From: Faecalicatena contorta
GTDB taxonomy: Bacteria; Bacillota; Clostridia; Lachnospirales; Lachnospiraceae
Assembly: GCF_021531995.1 (NCBI RefSeq)
Contig: NZ_JAFBIZ010000007.1
Span: forward strand, 1-47,815
Direction: 5' to 3'
DNA length: 47,815 nucleotides
Shown: positions 1-8,874 of the stretch, piece after piece
Layout: every line of letters starts with the position of its first letter
Position numbering within the stretch: the first letter of the stretch is position 1
The notes under the pieces: model-generated
Database searches by the model: none
What the model was told of the DNA's origin: nothing
Seen by the model: the letters and a program-made list of their open reading frames with translations, nothing else
Made by a program: the position numbers and the translations under genes

Positions 1-62
1 TAGCATCCTTGACAGGAATCTCGCACATGATGTTTTATCAACAAGCGGCTGATGAAAGAAAA

Positions 63-91
63 TGCCCCGGAAAAAATCCAGGGCAAATATT
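63..91 (+). terminator. Terminator-like hairpin before polA
   Basis: An 8-bp stem (63-70 with 78-85, one C/A mismatch) closes an A-rich 7-base loop and is followed by a short A/T run. It probably ends a gene lying left of the window. A plus-strand reading frame that stops at 50-52 could be the last 16 codons of that gene, but this is too short to identify. Confidence 0.4.
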
Positions 92-153
92 TCAATTATT
101 TTGGGACATTTTCAAAAATGGTTGACATCCTTTTTTGATTTTTAATTTTCTTC

Positions 154-182
154 TTTTAAAAAATGTAGATTTGGTGTATAGT
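154..182 (+). promoter_or_regulatory. Candidate polA promoter
   Basis: TATAGT at 177-182 is a plausible -10 box, placing the transcript start about 30 bases before the chosen polA start. Its 17-base-spaced -35 (TTTTAA, 154-159) is poor. A good TTGACA lies at 122-127 but has no convincing -10 at 16-18 bases, so the pairing is uncertain. Confidence 0.3.
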
Positions 183-218
183 AAGAAAGTACATTTGTTT
201 TTATCATGGAGAAATAGT

Positions 219-2834
219 ATGAAAAGTAAGATTGTTTTGATCGATGGTCACAGCATTTTGAACCGTGCATTTTATGGTTTGCCGGATCTCACAAATGCGG
301 ATGGTCTTCACACAAATGCTATATATGGATTTCTGACGATTATGTTCAAGCTTCTGGAAGAGGAGACCCCGGATTATCTTACGGTGGCCTTTGATGTACA
401 TGCGCCGACATTTCGGCACGAGATGTATGCGGAGTATAAGGGCACCCGAAAACCAATGGCCGATGAATTAAGACAGCAGGTTCCGGTGATCAAGGAAGTT
501 CTGAGGGCAATGGGAATTAAGATCATTGAAGTAGCAGGACTTGAAGCAGATGATCTGATCGGAACGCTTTCAAAGAGATGTGAGAATCAGGGAATGGAAG
601 TATCTGTGATATCCGGAGACAGGGATCTTCTGCAGCTTGCTACAGAGCATGTCAGGATCCGGATTCCGAAGACAAAGCAGGGACGGACAGAAGTGGAAGA
701 CTATTATGCATCGGACGTAAAGGCGCGATACCAGGTGACGCCGACAGAATTTATCGATCTGAAGGCACTGATGGGTGATACATCTGATAATATTCCGGGT
801 GTCCCAAGCATTGGTGAAAAAACAGCAACAAAGATTATTACGGAATATCATTCAATAGAAGATGCATATGCACACGTAGATGAACTGAAACCGCCAAGAG
901 CTGCAAAGGCACTCAAAGAACACTGGGACATGGCGGTGATGAGCAAGGTACTTGCAACGATCAATGTGGATGCGGATTTCGCTTATGAACTGGAAGAGGC
1001 AAAACTTGGTAATATCTATACAGAAGAAGCATATGCGTATTTTCAGAAACTGCAGTTTAAAAATCTGCTGTCAAGATTTGATGTAACTGCACCTTCCAAC
1101 CAGATCGAAGATTCATTTCAGATAGTCACGGATCAGAAAGAGGCGCAAAAGGTATTTGAAAAGGCCAGGACATCAGTATGTACAGGTGCGTGTATCTTCA
1201 AAGACACCAGTAATGTACTGCCACTTTTTATTGATCAGGCCGGAATCGGAGGAATTGGAATCTGCTTTTCTGAACGCGAGATTTACTGCATCCGGACGGG
1301 CAATGGCATTGAACAGAGATGGCTTTTGGACGAACTTTCTGATGTAGCAATGAAGACAGAGCGTTTTGCTATGTTTGATCTGAAGCAAGCGATGGAATAT
1401 GTGCAGATTCACAGGCAGGATAACTGCTTTGATACAGCTGTGGCGGCATATCTTCTGAATCCTTTAAAGAGTAATTATACGTATGAAGATGTAGCCAGAG
1501 AACAGTTGAATCTGATGATAGATGAAAAGCTGGAGAAAGAAATACGGGTATGTTATGAAGCGTACACGATCTATGCGTCCGTCGAAAAGCTGCTTGAAAA
1601 ACTCAGAGAGTTCCAACTTGAGAGTCTGTTTACAGAAATAGAGATGCCGCTGGTATTCACTTTGTATGATATGGAACAAAACGGTATCCTTGTGGAGGCG
1701 GAGGCATTAAAGATCTATGGAGATCAGCTTGCGGTCAAGATCGTTGAACTTGAGAAAGATATATATGAAGAAGCGGGAGAGATATTCAACATTAATTCTC
1801 CAAAGCAGCTGGGAGTGGTTCTCTTTGAACATATGAAGCTTCCGGGTGGAAAGAAGACAAAAACAGGATATTCGACAGCGGCAGATGTGCTGGACAAGCT
1901 TGCACCGGATTATCCGATCGTCGCAAAGATTCTGGAGTATCGGCAGTATACAAAGCTGAAGTCCACGTATGCAGATGGGCTTGCGAATTATATAGGAGAG
2001 GATGGAAGAATCCACAGTAAGTTTAACCAGACGATCACAGCGACCGGGCGAATCAGCAGTACAGAACCAAATCTGCAGAATATTCCGGTACGGATGGAAC
2101 TGGGAAGGCTGATCCGGAAAGTATTTATTCCGGAAGAAGGGTATGTGTTCGTGGATGCGGATTATTCACAGATTGAATTGCGTGTTCTGGCGCACTGCTC
2201 GGGAGACGGTCATCTGATTGATGCTTATAAAGAAAAAAGTGACATTCACAGAATCACTGCTTCTCAGGTGTTCCACGTACCGTTTGAAGAGGTAACAGAT
2301 CAGCAGAGAAGGAATGCCAAGGCGGTGAATTTTGGAATTGTCTATGGAATCAGTTCCTTCGGACTGAGTCAGGATCTGAGTATTACCAGAAAAGAAGCTG
2401 CCAGATATATCGATGATTATTTTAAGACTTATCCGGGAATTAAGATATTTCTGGATGATACTGTGAAGCACGCGAAGGAAACGGGGTATGTAGTTACATT
2501 GTTTGGAAGACGTAGACCAGTTCCGGAACTGTCTTCCAGTAACTTTATGCAGCGGTCTTTTGGAGAACGTGTTGCGATGAATGCTCCGATACAGGGAACT
2601 GCAGCGGATATCATTAAGATTGCAATGGTTCGTGTCAACAGGCGGCTGAAGGAACAGAAGATGAAGTCAAGGCTGATTCTTCAGGTTCATGATGAACTAT
2701 TGATTGAAGCATATAAGCCGGAGCTTGGCAGGGTGCAGGAGATTCTGAAAGAAGAGATGGAGCATGCGGCGAATCTGGATGTGCCGCTTGAAATAGATAT
2801 GCATACAGGAGATAACTGGTACGAAGCAAAGTAA
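219..2834 (+). CDS. polA: DNA polymerase I
   Basis: DNA polymerase I (871 aa) removes RNA primers and fills gaps in replication and repair. An N-terminal 5'-3' exonuclease domain (about residues 1-290) is followed by a degenerate 3'-5' exonuclease-like domain and a C-terminal polymerase domain. The polymerase has motif A (DADYSQIELRV, near 645), motif B (RRNAKAVNFGIVYG, near 697) and motif C (QVHDELL, near 822). The middle domain lacks the acidic residues that bind catalytic metals, so proofreading is probably lost, as in many Gram-positive and thermophile PolA proteins. The frame is open back to 135, but ATG 219 is preferred: it has GGAGA at 208-212 and begins the conserved start MKSKIVLIDG. 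A short ATG-GAG-AAA-TAG frame (206-217) ends one base before it. coaE follows after 12 bases, suggesting an operon. Confidence 0.96.
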   Translation: MKSKIVLIDGHSILNRAFYGLPDLTNADGLHTNAIYGFLTIMFKLLEEETPDYLTVAFDVHAPTFRHEMYAEYKGTRKPMADELRQQVPVIKEVLRAMGIKIIEVAGLEADDLIGTLSKRCENQGMEVSVISGDRDLLQLATEHVRIRIPKTKQGRTEVEDYYASDVKARYQVTPTEFIDLKALMGDTSDNIPGVPSIGEKTATKIITEYHSIEDAYAHVDELKPPRAAKALKEHWDMAVMSKVLATINVDADFAYELEEAKLGNIYTEEAYAYFQKLQFKNLLSRFDVTAPSNQIEDSFQIVTDQKEAQKVFEKARTSVCTGACIFKDTSNVLPLFIDQAGIGGIGICFSEREIYCIRTGNGIEQRWLLDELSDVAMKTERFAMFDLKQAMEYVQIHRQDNCFDTAVAAYLLNPLKSNYTYEDVAREQLNLMIDEKLEKEIRVCYEAYTIYASVEKLLEKLREFQLESLFTEIEMPLVFTLYDMEQNGILVEAEALKIYGDQLAVKIVELEKDIYEEAGEIFNINSPKQLGVVLFEHMKLPGGKKTKTGYSTAADVLDKLAPDYPIVAKILEYRQYTKLKSTYADGLANYIGEDGRIHSKFNQTITATGRISSTEPNLQNIPVRMELGRLIRKVFIPEEGYVFVDADYSQIELRVLAHCSGDGHLIDAYKEKSDIHRITASQVFHVPFEEVTDQQRRNAKAVNFGIVYGISSFGLSQDLSITRKEAARYIDDYFKTYPGIKIFLDDTVKHAKETGYVVTLFGRRRPVPELSSSNFMQRSFGERVAMNAPIQGTAADIIKIAMVRVNRRLKEQKMKSRLILQVHDELLIEAYKPELGRVQEILKEEMEHAANLDVPLEIDMHTGDNWYEAK

Positions 2835-2846
2835 GAGGTGTGAAGG

Positions 2847-3437
2847 ATGAAAATTATTGGAATTACAGGTGGAGTAGGAGCAGGAAAGACACAGATACTG
2901 GAGTATCTGAACAACAGATACGGAGCAACGGTCTGCCAGGCAGATGAAGTTGCAAAGAAGCTCCAGAAAAAGGGAACAGATTGCTTTGAAAGAATTGTAG
3001 AACATTTCGGTGATGGAATTCTGGATGCAAAAGGAGAACTCAACAGATCAGATCTTGCAGAGATCGTATTTGCCGACAAAGTGGAATTATCGGTGCTGAA
3101 CAGTATCGTTCATCCGCTGGTCAAGGAAGAGATCCTGAAGAAGATCGCGAAAGAGGAAAGAAAGAATACGAATCTTATGATTATTGAAGGAGCGCTTCTG
3201 ATTGAAGATCATTATGAAGAGATCTGTGATGAGCTATGGTATATCTATGTAGAAGATTCAATCCGTAAGAAAAGGCTGAAATATGCAAGAGGGTATGAGA
3301 CGAAAAAGATTGATGAGATGTTTGCGGCTCAGCTCCCGAAAGATATGTTCATGAGACATTGTGACAGGGTGATTGATAACAGCGGTGTGTTCGAAGAGAC
3401 GAAGATGCAGCTGGATAAGATTATTGCAGATTTATAA
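2847..3437 (+). CDS. coaE: Dephospho-CoA kinase
   Basis: Catalyses the last step of coenzyme A synthesis, ATP-dependent phosphorylation of the 3'-hydroxyl of dephospho-CoA. The 196-residue length is normal. The N-terminal P-loop GGVGAGKT (8-15) and the family pattern QADEVAK shortly after it are intact, as is the mid-protein LMIIEGALLIE segment of the nucleoside-kinase-like fold. Here the P-loop reads GVGAGK where many homologues have GIGSGK, a conservative change. It sits 12 bases after polA and 21 bases before the metallo-hydrolase gene, so polA-coaE-hydrolase are probably cotranscribed. The start has the purine-rich GTGTGAAGG upstream. Confidence 0.95.
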   Translation: MKIIGITGGVGAGKTQILEYLNNRYGATVCQADEVAKKLQKKGTDCFERIVEHFGDGILDAKGELNRSDLAEIVFADKVELSVLNSIVHPLVKEEILKKIAKEERKNTNLMIIEGALLIEDHYEEICDELWYIYVEDSIRKKRLKYARGYETKKIDEMFAAQLPKDMFMRHCDRVIDNSGVFEETKMQLDKIIADL

Positions 3438-3458
3438 GAAAGGCAGATTACGAATAAT

Positions 3459-4256
3459 ATGAGATTATGCAGCATTGCCAGTGGAAGCAGTGGAAACTGT
3501 ATCTATGTGGGAGATGATCACACCCATCTGCTGGTGGATACCGGTATCAGTAAGAAGAGGATTGATCAGGGTCTGACAACGCTTGGAATCAAGGGAGAGG
3601 ACGTAGATGGAATACTGATTACCCATGAACATATTGATCATATTCAGGGACTGGGAGTATATTCCAGAAAGTATCAGGTTCCAATCTATGCGACCAAAGG
3701 TACGATTGCAGGAATCCGTGCCTGCAGATCACTCGGAAAGCTTCCGGATGGATTGCTTCATGAAGTGGATGTAGATCAAAGATTTACCATTGGAACACTT
3801 GATATTATACCGTTTGCAATATCCCATGATGCGAATGAACCTTCCGGGTATCGAGTGGAAAATGAGAAAAAGGCAGTTGCTGTTGCGACAGATCTTGGAA
3901 AATACGATCCATATATCGTGCAGAATCTGCGTGATCTTAATGCAGTTGTGCTGGAGGCAAATCATGATATACATATGCTGGAGGTAGGACCTTATCCTTA
4001 TCCTCTGAAGCGAAGAGTGATGGGGGATAAGGGGCATCTTTCCAATGAATCATCAGGGAAGCTTTTATGTGATATTCTGCATGATGATCTGCAGTATGTA
4101 GTGCTCGGACATCTCAGCAAAGAGAATAATTATGAAGAACTGGCTTATGAGACAGTAAAGCTGGAGGTCAGCATCGGGGACAATCCTTACAGAGGAGATG
4201 ATATCCCGATGATGGTTGCTAAGAGAGATCAGATATCTGATATCATTACACTATAA
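3459..4256 (+). CDS. MBL-fold metallo-hydrolase, WalJ/YycJ type
   Basis: A 265-residue metallo-beta-lactamase-fold hydrolase. It opens with the family start MRLCSIASGSSGNC and carries the HxHxDH metal motif at residues 56-61 (THEHIDH). Further metal ligands are probably in SHDANEPSGY, ATDLG and the C-terminal LGHLS. This arrangement matches the WalJ/YycJ group, a likely 5'-3' exonuclease-related protein that in Bacillus sits with the walRK cell-wall regulators; no walRK genes are here, so a cell-wall role is not supported by context. It lies 21 bases after coaE. The nearest Shine-Dalgarno-like AAAGG is about 15 bases before the ATG, unusually far, so the start is slightly uncertain. Symbol left blank because the family is clear but the cellular role is not. 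Confidence 0.85.
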   Translation: MRLCSIASGSSGNCIYVGDDHTHLLVDTGISKKRIDQGLTTLGIKGEDVDGILITHEHIDHIQGLGVYSRKYQVPIYATKGTIAGIRACRSLGKLPDGLLHEVDVDQRFTIGTLDIIPFAISHDANEPSGYRVENEKKAVAVATDLGKYDPYIVQNLRDLNAVVLEANHDIHMLEVGPYPYPLKRRVMGDKGHLSNESSGKLLCDILHDDLQYVVLGHLSKENNYEELAYETVKLEVSIGDNPYRGDDIPMMVAKRDQISDIITL

Positions 4257-4291
4257 TTTAATAACACAGACAGCGACAGGAGGATCATGCT

Positions 4292-4564
4292 ATGAAGAAA
4301 TGCGTAATTACAGTTGTAGGAAAAGATACCGTAGGTATTATTGCAAAGGTATGTACTTATCTTGCAGAGACGAATATCAATATTCTTGATATCTCACAGA
4401 CCATCGTCGGTGGCTACTTTAATATGATGGCTATCGTTGATGTTACAGATGCAAACAAAGAAATTGTAACTGTTACAAAGGAACTGGAAGTACTCGGGAT
4501 TTCTATCGGAGTCACCATCCACTGTCAAAGAGAAGAGATCTTTGAAAAAATGCATAGATTATAG
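4292..4564 (+). CDS. ACT domain protein (UPF0237)
   Basis: A 90-residue single ACT domain with the GcvR-like start MKKCVITVVGKDTVGIIAKV and the following LAETNINILDISQTIV segment. ACT domains bind small ligands, often amino acids, at dimer interfaces, and there is no catalytic domain. It is tightly followed (32 bases to the preferred start) by a DUF711/UPF0210 gene, a pairing conserved across many Firmicutes, so the two probably act together; the ligand is unknown. AGGAGG (4279-4284) is 7 bases before the ATG. A two-codon frame ATG-CTA-TGA (4287-4295) overlaps the start out of frame. Confidence 0.9.
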   Translation: MKKCVITVVGKDTVGIIAKVCTYLAETNINILDISQTIVGGYFNMMAIVDVTDANKEIVTVTKELEVLGISIGVTIHCQREEIFEKMHRL

Positions 4565-4596
4565 CAGGATGAATCCAGAAAGGCCGGGTGTACAGT

Positions 4597-5961
4597 ATGA
4601 TTAACAGATATGAAGTCTATGAAACAAACCAGATGATCGAGCAGGAAAACCTGGATGTCAGAACGATAACCCTTGGAGTTAGTCTGCTCGACTGCATTGA
4701 TTCGAATTTGGATCAATTGAATGAAAACATTTACAAAAAAATTACTACGGTGGCTGAGAATCTTGTAGCTACCGGAGAACAGATCGAAAAAGAATTTGGT
4801 ATCCCGATTGTCAATAAACGAATTTCTATTACCCCGATCTCTCTGATCGGAGGGTCTGCATGTAAGAAACCGGAAGATTATATTACAATTGCACAGACAC
4901 TCGATAAGGCCGCGAAAAAAGTAGGTGTTAATTTTATTGGCGGTTATTCTGCGCTTGTGTCCAAAGCTATGACGAAGAGTGAAGAAAATCTGATCCGATC
5001 TATCCCGGAGGCACTGGCATGTACAGATCGAGTTTGCAGTTCTGTGAATGTGGGCTCCACGAGAACTGGTATCAATATGGATGCTGTAAGGCTGTGTGGA
5101 GAGATCATAAAAGCAACTGCAGAAGCTACCAGGGACAATGATTCCCTTGGTTGTGCCAAACTGGTGGTGTTCTGTAATGCGCCGGACGATAATCCGTTTA
5201 TGGCAGGGGCATTTCTGGGTGTTACCGAAGGAGATGCTGTGATCAATGTCGGTGTCAGTGGGCCGGGTGTTGTAAAGCATGCCATTGAGCAGGTAAGAGG
5301 AAAAGGATTTGAAGAATTGTGCGAAACCATCAAAAAGACGGCATTTAAAGTAACAAGAGTTGGACAGCTCGTTGCCGGAGAGGCGTCAAAACGTATGGGA
5401 ATTCCTTTTGGTATTGTAGATCTGTCGCTTGCGCCGACTCCTGCAGTCGGAGACAGTGTGGCTGAGATTCTGGAAGAGATCGGCCTGGAGCGTGTGGGAG
5501 CGCCGGGGACAACGGCGGCACTTGCGATGTTGAATGATCAGGTGAAGAAAGGCGGTGTTATGGCATCTTCCTATGTTGGAGGCTTAAGTGGAGCATTTAT
5601 TCCCGTCAGTGAAGATCAGGGAATGATTGATGCCGTCAACATCGGAGCATTGACGATTGAAAAGCTGGAAGCTATGACTTGTGTATGTTCTGTCGGATTG
5701 GATATGATCGCAATTCCGGGAAAGACAAAGGCATCAACCATATCCGGAATCATTGCTGACGAGATGGCAATCGGTATGGTCAATCAGAAGACAACGGCTG
5801 TTCGTCTGATCCCGGTTATTGGAAAAGATGTTGGGGATACCGCTGAATTTGGAGGACTTCTGGGCTATGCGCCAATCATACCCGTCAATGAGTATGACTG
5901 CAGCGCATTTGTGAACAGAAAGGGAAGAATTCCGGCTCCGATACACAGTTTTAAGAACTAG
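4597..5961 (+). CDS. PFL family protein (DUF711/UPF0210)
   Basis: A protein of 454 residues of the DUF711/UPF0210 family, annotated in many genomes as PFL family because of a distant structural likeness to pyruvate formate-lyase. Visible family features are the start MINRYEV, the [12 protein letters not shown] segment, and the glycine-rich [13 protein letters not shown] and [13 protein letters not shown] regions. I see no glycyl-radical motif (RVxG) and no activating enzyme nearby, so formate-lyase activity should not be assumed. A GTG at 4588 is in frame, but ATG 4597 matches the family start. It follows the ACT-domain gene and ends 4 bases from the convergent tmcAL stop; no strong terminator separates the two. 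Confidence 0.88.
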   Translation: MINRYEVYETNQMIEQENLDVRTITLGVSLLDCIDSNLDQLNENIYKKITTVAENLVATGEQIEKEFGIPIVNKRISITPISLIGGSACKKPEDYITIAQTLDKAAKKVGVNFIGGYSALVSKAMTKSEENLIRSIPEALACTDRVCSSVNVGSTRTGINMDAVRLCGEIIKATAEATRDNDSLGCAKLVVFCNAPDDNPFMAGAFLGVTEGDAVINVGVSGPGVVKHAIEQVRGKGFEELCETIKKTAFKVTRVGQLVAGEASKRMGIPFGIVDLSLAPTPAVGDSVAEILEEIGLERVGAPGTTAALAMLNDQVKKGGVMASSYVGGLSGAFIPVSEDQGMIDAVNIGALTIEKLEAMTCVCSVGLDMIAIPGKTKASTISGIIADEMAIGMVNQKTTAVRLIPVIGKDVGDTAEFGGLLGYAPIIPVNEYDCSAFVNRKGRIPAPIHSFKN

Positions 5962-5965
5962 AATC

Positions 5966-7189
5966 TCAGATTCGCAGAATCTGCTGCTGATATTCGGTGC
6001 AGAAAGGAATCTGATATCTGTCTGTTCTGACACTTTCATACAGATCAGAAGCAAAGATATCCTGCTTCAGCATATGAAGTGCATATTCATCTAATTCCTG
6101 GCATTGCTTAAGCTTTGTCAGAAGAGGAATGGAAGAATGTTTTTTTATATATGAGAGAGATGCGGTGCTGTCGTTGCGAAAGCCAAGAATACGGGCATAT
6201 CGACAGCCACCGCTTTTTTTGAATGTAACAATATCGTTTTTGGTAATTCGAAGAAGAATGTGAAGCAGGCTTCGGCTGATCCGACTGTATGTCAGTTCTT
6301 TGGTTTTCAGGAGTTCGCAAAATTGTTCGAATGCCTGAAAGTAGTTGCGGTTATTCCAGATGCGGTTGGCAAGATCTTCAGACACATCCTGATAACGACA
6401 TAAAGTTTCCGGAGTTTCCTGTAAAAGTGCATATTTTAGCAGAAGTGAAAAATCATCCGCACAGATAAACTGCCGGTTTTGGATACTTTCCTGCATGAGG
6501 TCGCTGCATACGGGTGGAATCTGTGTCAGAACATCACAGGAACTGCCATAAAACAGTTCTTTGCGGATGGCGGTAGCAGAACTGAAACATTCGGTCAATT
6601 CTGTGTCGTGATACTTCGAATCTTTTCGGGCAATGGTATATGCTCTGATCTTACTGTTTCGGCGATACAGTGCCTTCAGGTATTCTATTCCAAGGATGTT
6701 ATTCGGTTTTTCGAGTACCTGGCCGGATGATTCGCCCAGACATTGCACAAGTGCCATCTGTCTGGCTTTTGGATATGCATGTCCCTGATGAAGGGCTTCT
6801 TTTAAAGAGTTTCGATAATCGTCCGGTTCTTCAGCAAGGAGTCCGGCAAGTTCTTCTAACAAGGCAATATCGCCACATTCACTTCCAAAGCAGATTGAAT
6901 CAATACAGCCTAACTGATCAAGAATAGAGACCGCTCCTTCGGCAAAGTATTCTGCGCTTCCGGCCGCATATGCAACAGGCAGCTCAATGACGACGGATAC
7001 CCCCATATGCAGTGCCATTGAGGCGCGAAGACGCTTGGGTAGTATTGCAGGTGCACCCCGTTGGACATAGTTGCCGCTCATGACTGCAATTACGCTGTCG
7101 GCACCAGTCAGTCTGCGTGCTTCCTCAATGTGGTATAAATGTCCGTTGTGAAACGGATTATATTCCGTAATTAAGCCGACTATTTTCAT
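5966..7189 (-). CDS. tmcAL: tRNA(Met) cytidine acetate ligase
   Basis: A 407-residue member of the TmcAL/YlbM family (formerly UPF0348). In Bacillus TmcAL acetylates the wobble cytidine of elongator tRNA-Met using acetate and ATP, giving ac4C. The nucleotidyltransferase-like motif HNGH (14-17, within EYNPFHNGH) marks the ATP site, and GVSVVIELPVAYAAGSAEYFA is the next conserved family block. The gene is on the minus strand, divergent from mgtE and convergent with the DUF711 gene. The minus-strand start has GAGGAG a few bases upstream. In Bacillus this gene neighbours ylbN (DUF177) and rpmF; here those lie 4 kb away beyond pta-ackA, so the old neighbourhood is partly kept. Because the substrate is free acetate, proximity to acetate kinase is suggestive. 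Confidence 0.92.
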   Translation of the reverse strand: MKIVGLITEYNPFHNGHLYHIEEARRLTGADSVIAVMSGNYVQRGAPAILPKRLRASMALHMGVSVVIELPVAYAAGSAEYFAEGAVSILDQLGCIDSICFGSECGDIALLEELAGLLAEEPDDYRNSLKEALHQGHAYPKARQMALVQCLGESSGQVLEKPNNILGIEYLKALYRRNSKIRAYTIARKDSKYHDTELTECFSSATAIRKELFYGSSCDVLTQIPPVCSDLMQESIQNRQFICADDFSLLLKYALLQETPETLCRYQDVSEDLANRIWNNRNYFQAFEQFCELLKTKELTYSRISRSLLHILLRITKNDIVTFKKSGGCRYARILGFRNDSTASLSYIKKHSSIPLLTKLKQCQELDEYALHMLKQDIFASDLYESVRTDRYQIPFCTEYQQQILRI

Positions 7190-7201
7190 AAGATTCTCCT
7201 C

Positions 7202-7230
7202 TTGTATATCTTTTTTAAATTGATTATACT
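7202..7230 (+). promoter_or_regulatory. mgtE promoter
   Basis: TTGTAT (7202-7207) and TATACT (7225-7230) are spaced by 17 bases. The -10 shares bases with the divergent tmcAL -10, so the two promoters should compete for polymerase. The leader to mgtE is about 67 bases, too short for an M-box riboswitch. Confidence 0.5.
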
Positions 7231-7251
7231 ATAGAGGGATTCTGGATGCAA
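7223..7251 (-). promoter_or_regulatory. tmcAL promoter
   Basis: On the minus strand TTGCAT (7251-7246) and TATAAT (7228-7223) are separated by 17 bases. Transcription would begin near 7216, about 27 bases before the tmcAL start. It overlaps the mgtE -10 on the other strand. Confidence 0.6.
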
Positions 7252-7303
7252 ATAAAGGGTAACAGATAAAAAATATAGAAATATTGGAAAGGGGGTACAT
7301 GTT

Positions 7304-8761
7304 ATGGAAAAAGAAACGAATATAAAAGAAGAGCACATGGAAAAGTCAGAAATTGAAGAAGTGATGGATTCTGAATGTGCGCCGGAAGAAGAGGAGTATG
7401 ATTATCTGGAAGAACGGGAAGAACTGACAGAAGAACGTATTATGGATATGCTCGATGCCCGGCAGTACAAAGAACTGAAAGAAGAACTGGAGAATAACAT
7501 GTATCCGGTCGATCTGGCTGAGATTCTGGAAGAATTTGATCAGAAACATATGGTAATGGTGTTCCGTCTGCTGGCGAAAGAAGAAGCGGCAGAGACCTTT
7601 ACCTATATGAACAGCGATATGAGAGAACTTCTGATTAATGCACTGACGGACTCTGAGCTGGAAGAGGTCATGGAAGAAATGTATCTGGACGATACAGTCG
7701 ACGTATTGGAAGAGATGCCGGCGAATGTTGTGGATCGTCTGTTGATGGCAACAGATGTAGAGAAGCGTGTGCAGATTAATCAGCTGTTGCAGTATCCGGA
7801 AGACAGTGCCGGAAGTGTCATGAATGTGGATTATATCGCACTCCGCAAAGAGATGACGGTAGCGGAATCCATATTGAAGATCCGACAGGTGGGTCTGAAC
7901 CGCGAGACAATCTATACCTGTTATGTCACGGAAAAAAGGCATCTGATCGGCCAGGTGGATGTAAAGGAACTGCTGACAACCGGTGAATCCAAGACGATCG
8001 AAGAGATTATGGACACGAATCTGCTGTATGCACATACAACGGATGACCAGGAAGACGTGGCAAGAACGATTACCAAATACGGTCTGATTGCATTGCCGAT
8101 TGTAGATCATGAGAACTGTATGGTCGGAATCGTTACGGTTGACGATGCCATGCAGGTATTGCAGGAAGAGACGACGGAAGATATCAGTATCATGGCCGGT
8201 GTTTCTCCGAATGAAGAATCGTATTTCGGAACGACGGTGTTTGAACATGTAAAAAGCCGTCTCCCCTGGTTATTGTTTCTGATGTTGTCAGCTACGGTTA
8301 CACAGATGATCATGAACAGTTATGAAACGGCTCTGGCGGTTATGCCGCAGCTTGCCGGATTTGTCCCGATGCTGACCGGTACCGGAGGAAACTGCGGTTC
8401 CCAGAGTTCTACACTGGTTATTCGGGGGCTGGCAGTCGGAGAGATCGAGTTCCGGGATCTGTTTAAAGTGATCTGGAAAGAAGTCCGGATTGCAGTATGT
8501 ATCAGCATGATTCTTTCTGTAGTCAATGGAATTCGTATTGTTCTGATGGGACAGGGAGATGCAACAATGGCATTTACCATCGGACTGACAATGGCATGTA
8601 CCGTTATCATTGCGAAGGTAGTTGGCTGTACACTGCCTCTGATAGCAAAGAAGGTAGGACTTGATCCGGCAATCATGGCGACACCACTGATATCGACTCT
8701 GGTGGACATCAGTACGATCAGTGTGTACTTTGCAATTGTTAGCTATGTATTTCGGCTTTAA
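7304..8761 (+). CDS. mgtE: Magnesium transporter MgtE
   Basis: A 485-residue MgtE-type magnesium channel. An acidic N-terminal MgtE_N superhelical domain (about 40-160, with repeated Asp/Glu such as ALTDSELEEVMEEM) is followed by two CBS domains (about 160-285) and a C-terminal membrane domain (about 315-485) of five predicted helices. The family signature PMLTGTGGNCGSQSSTLVIR lies in the first part of the membrane domain. In known MgtE proteins the cytoplasmic domains bind Mg2+ and close the pore when the cell is replete, so control is probably at protein level; no M-box is seen. Start ATG 7304 has GGAAAGGGGG upstream. The first 25 residues are very acidic and probably disordered. The gene ends at a strong terminator. 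Confidence 0.95.
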   Translation: MEKETNIKEEHMEKSEIEEVMDSECAPEEEEYDYLEEREELTEERIMDMLDARQYKELKEELENNMYPVDLAEILEEFDQKHMVMVFRLLAKEEAAETFTYMNSDMRELLINALTDSELEEVMEEMYLDDTVDVLEEMPANVVDRLLMATDVEKRVQINQLLQYPEDSAGSVMNVDYIALRKEMTVAESILKIRQVGLNRETIYTCYVTEKRHLIGQVDVKELLTTGESKTIEEIMDTNLLYAHTTDDQEDVARTITKYGLIALPIVDHENCMVGIVTVDDAMQVLQEETTEDISIMAGVSPNEESYFGTTVFEHVKSRLPWLLFLMLSATVTQMIMNSYETALAVMPQLAGFVPMLTGTGGNCGSQSSTLVIRGLAVGEIEFRDLFKVIWKEVRIAVCISMILSVVNGIRIVLMGQGDATMAFTIGLTMACTVIIAKVVGCTLPLIAKKVGLDPAIMATPLISTLVDISTISVYFAIVSYVFRL

Positions 8762-8800
8762 CCGGGAATTGTATCCAAAAATAGACACAAGATTCCAAGA

Positions 8801-8828
8801 AGAGACCTTGTCTGCAAGGTCTCTTTGT
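8801..8828 (+). terminator. mgtE terminator
   Basis: A perfect 10-bp stem (8801-8810 with 8815-8824) closes a TCTG loop and is followed by TTGTATT. The downstream pta promoter -35 box lies inside the loop and 5' arm. Confidence 0.8.
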
Positions 8829-8836
8829 ATTATAAT
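8808..8836 (+). promoter_or_regulatory. pta promoter embedded in mgtE terminator
   Basis: TTGTCT (8808-8813) and a consensus TATAAT (8831-8836) are spaced by 17 bases. The -35 is within the terminator hairpin and the -10 just after its T-tract, so one 36-bp segment ends mgtE and starts pta-ackA. Confidence 0.6.
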
Positions 8837-8874
8837 AAAAATACTGAGATTATATGGAAAGGAGTCTATCAATC

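Noticed and set aside
122-150. TTGACA at 122 as the polA -35
   Set aside because: No acceptable -10 at 16-18 bases downstream; TATAGT at 177 is a better -10 but lies too far away.
4597-5961. Pyruvate formate-lyase function for the DUF711 protein
   Set aside because: No glycyl-radical motif or activase; the PFL name reflects only family annotation.
7190-7303. M-box magnesium riboswitch before mgtE
   Set aside because: The leader is only about 67 bases from the predicted transcript start and shows no M-box-like stems.
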